DNA from: Acetobacteraceae bacterium
GTDB taxonomy: Bacteria > Pseudomonadota > Alphaproteobacteria > Acetobacterales > Acetobacteraceae
NCBI GenBank assembly: GCA_003133265.1
Contig: PKWQ01000135.1
Span: 22,582-30,361, forward strand
DNA length: 7,780 nucleotides
Reading direction: 5' to 3'
Position 1 is the stretch's first letter. The number at the start of each line of letters is the position of its first letter. Of the stretch, positions 7,218 through 7,780 are shown piece after piece. The notes below the pieces were generated by a model. The model made no database searches, was not told the DNA's origin, and was given only the letters and a program-made list of their open reading frames with translations. The translations under genes were made by a program, and so were the position numbers.

Positions 7218-7780
7218 TCAGTGATTAAGCCGCTGTCCGGTCTTCGCGTCGAACAGATGCACCAGTGCGGGGGCCGGTGCGACGTAGATGCTTTCCTCCG
7301 GTTGTGCCGAGACACGCTCGCGGAAGGCGCAGATAACTGGGGTTTCGCCGATCTTGCCCATCACCAGGGTTTCCGACCCCGTGGGCTCGATGACCCTCAC
7401 CTGCATGGCGATGCCACCGTTCGCGCTCAGTTGGAAATGCTCGGGGCGGATGCCGTAGACCACCTCGGCGCCTTCCGTGCCGCCGGAATTGGCCGGCAGC
7501 GTCAGGACAACACCGTCGTTGCTGTGAAACTGACCGCCTTGCACGCGGCCGTGCAGCATGTTCATCGCCGGCGAGCCGATGAAGCCGGCCACGAACAGAT
7601 TGGCGGGCCGGTCGTACAGCTCCAGCGGCGCGCCGATCTGTTCCACGTCGCCGCCATGCATGACCACGATCTTGTCGGCCATGGTCATCGCCTCGATCTG
7701 GTCGTGCGTGACGTAGATCGTGGTGGTCTTCAGCCGGTGGTGCAGTTCCTTGATCTCCGCGCGCATCTGCACGCGCAGCT
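7218..7780 (-). CDS. Sugar ABC transporter ATP-binding protein, MalK/UgpC-like (C-terminal part only)
   Basis: The C-terminal portion of the ATPase that powers the importer at the cytoplasmic membrane face. The frame runs off the right edge of the window (residues LR precede the first visible Met), so Walker A, the signature motif and the Walker B region are not seen. Visible are the end of the nucleotide-binding domain with the switch histidine in YVTHDQIEAMTMAD (His codon at 7704-7706), then GGDVEQIGAPLELYDRP, FVAGFIGSPAMN and the regulatory/TOBE domain with GIRPEH (codons near 7437-7454) and a final VHLFDAKTGQRL strand. These match the CUT1 ATPases MalK and UgpC. The stop is 55 bases before the binding-protein start. 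It is the first gene seen of the minus-strand set; more genes, such as a regulator, may lie upstream. Several CUT1 ATPases serve more than one importer, so the gene name is not assigned. Confidence 0.93.
   Translation of the reverse strand, partial: LRVQMRAEIKELHHRLKTTTIYVTHDQIEAMTMADKIVVMHGGDVEQIGAPLELYDRPANLFVAGFIGSPAMNMLHGRVQGGQFHSNDGVVLTLPANSGGTEGAEVVYGIRPEHFQLSANGGIAMQVRVIEPTGSETLVMGKIGETPVICAFRERVSAQPEESIYVAPAPALVHLFDAKTGQRLNH

Noticed and set aside
5705..7228. A 507-codon open frame on the plus strand, antisense to the solute-binding protein and the start of the MalF-like gene.
   Set aside because: Its translation is rich in Arg, Gly, Val and His with no recognisable domain, and it lies opposite well-supported genes. 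Long antisense frames are expected when third codon positions are GC-rich.
7163..7315. An upstream GTG start at 7315 for the solute-binding protein.
   Set aside because: It would overlap the ATPase coding region by about 98 bases and place 51 non-signal residues before the twin-arginine signal; the ATG at 7162 fits better.

Overview
This is a GC-rich, densely coded chromosomal segment with no insertion sequence, RNA gene or CRISPR array. Base composition, the fused 2-oxoacid dehydrogenase E1 gene, and a sugar ABC importer next to enolase-superfamily and D-2-hydroxyacid dehydrogenase genes suggest a metabolically versatile alphaproteobacterium (Rhodospirillales/Acetobacteraceae or Rhizobiales-like). 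That placement is an inference from gene style, not a phylogenetic result.

Layout. Positions 1-1644 (+) hold the 3' part of a fused alpha-beta E1 gene (thiamine-diphosphate 2-oxoacid dehydrogenase). Its stop codon lies inside a strong hairpin (1628-1652). Sixteen bases later it meets, tail to tail, a six-gene set that fills the rest of the window on the minus strand. In transcription order these are: a sugar-type ABC ATPase (truncated by the right edge), a Tat-type extracellular solute-binding protein, a MalF-like permease, a MalG-like permease overlapping it by 8 bases, a mandelate racemase/muconate lactonizing enzyme (MR/MLE) family protein, and a D-2-hydroxyacid dehydrogenase. Gaps are 55, 34, -8, 40 and 30 bases, so a single operon whose promoter lies beyond position 7780 is the simplest reading. 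There is no gene-free stretch longer than 60 bases.

How the genes may work together. The importer would bring in a sugar, sugar acid or related polyhydroxy compound. The MR/MLE protein would abstract a proton alpha to a carboxylate (typically dehydration of an aldonic or other sugar acid). The NAD-dependent dehydrogenase would act on a 2-hydroxy acid or 2-keto acid in the same route. The substrate cannot be read from sequence. The E1 gene is transcribed convergently, so it is probably a separate unit, and its E2/E3 partners are not in view.

Most unusual points. The MR/MLE protein has a shortened loop where the catalytic His-Asp dyad aspartate normally sits, and KxN instead of KxK. The dehydrogenase has a modified Rossmann glycine motif (AxGxxA). 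Inverted repeats sit at the two internal junctions where transporter operons often set differential expression. I see no clearly new molecular system. The best candidate for something undescribed is the substrate and pathway of this operon.
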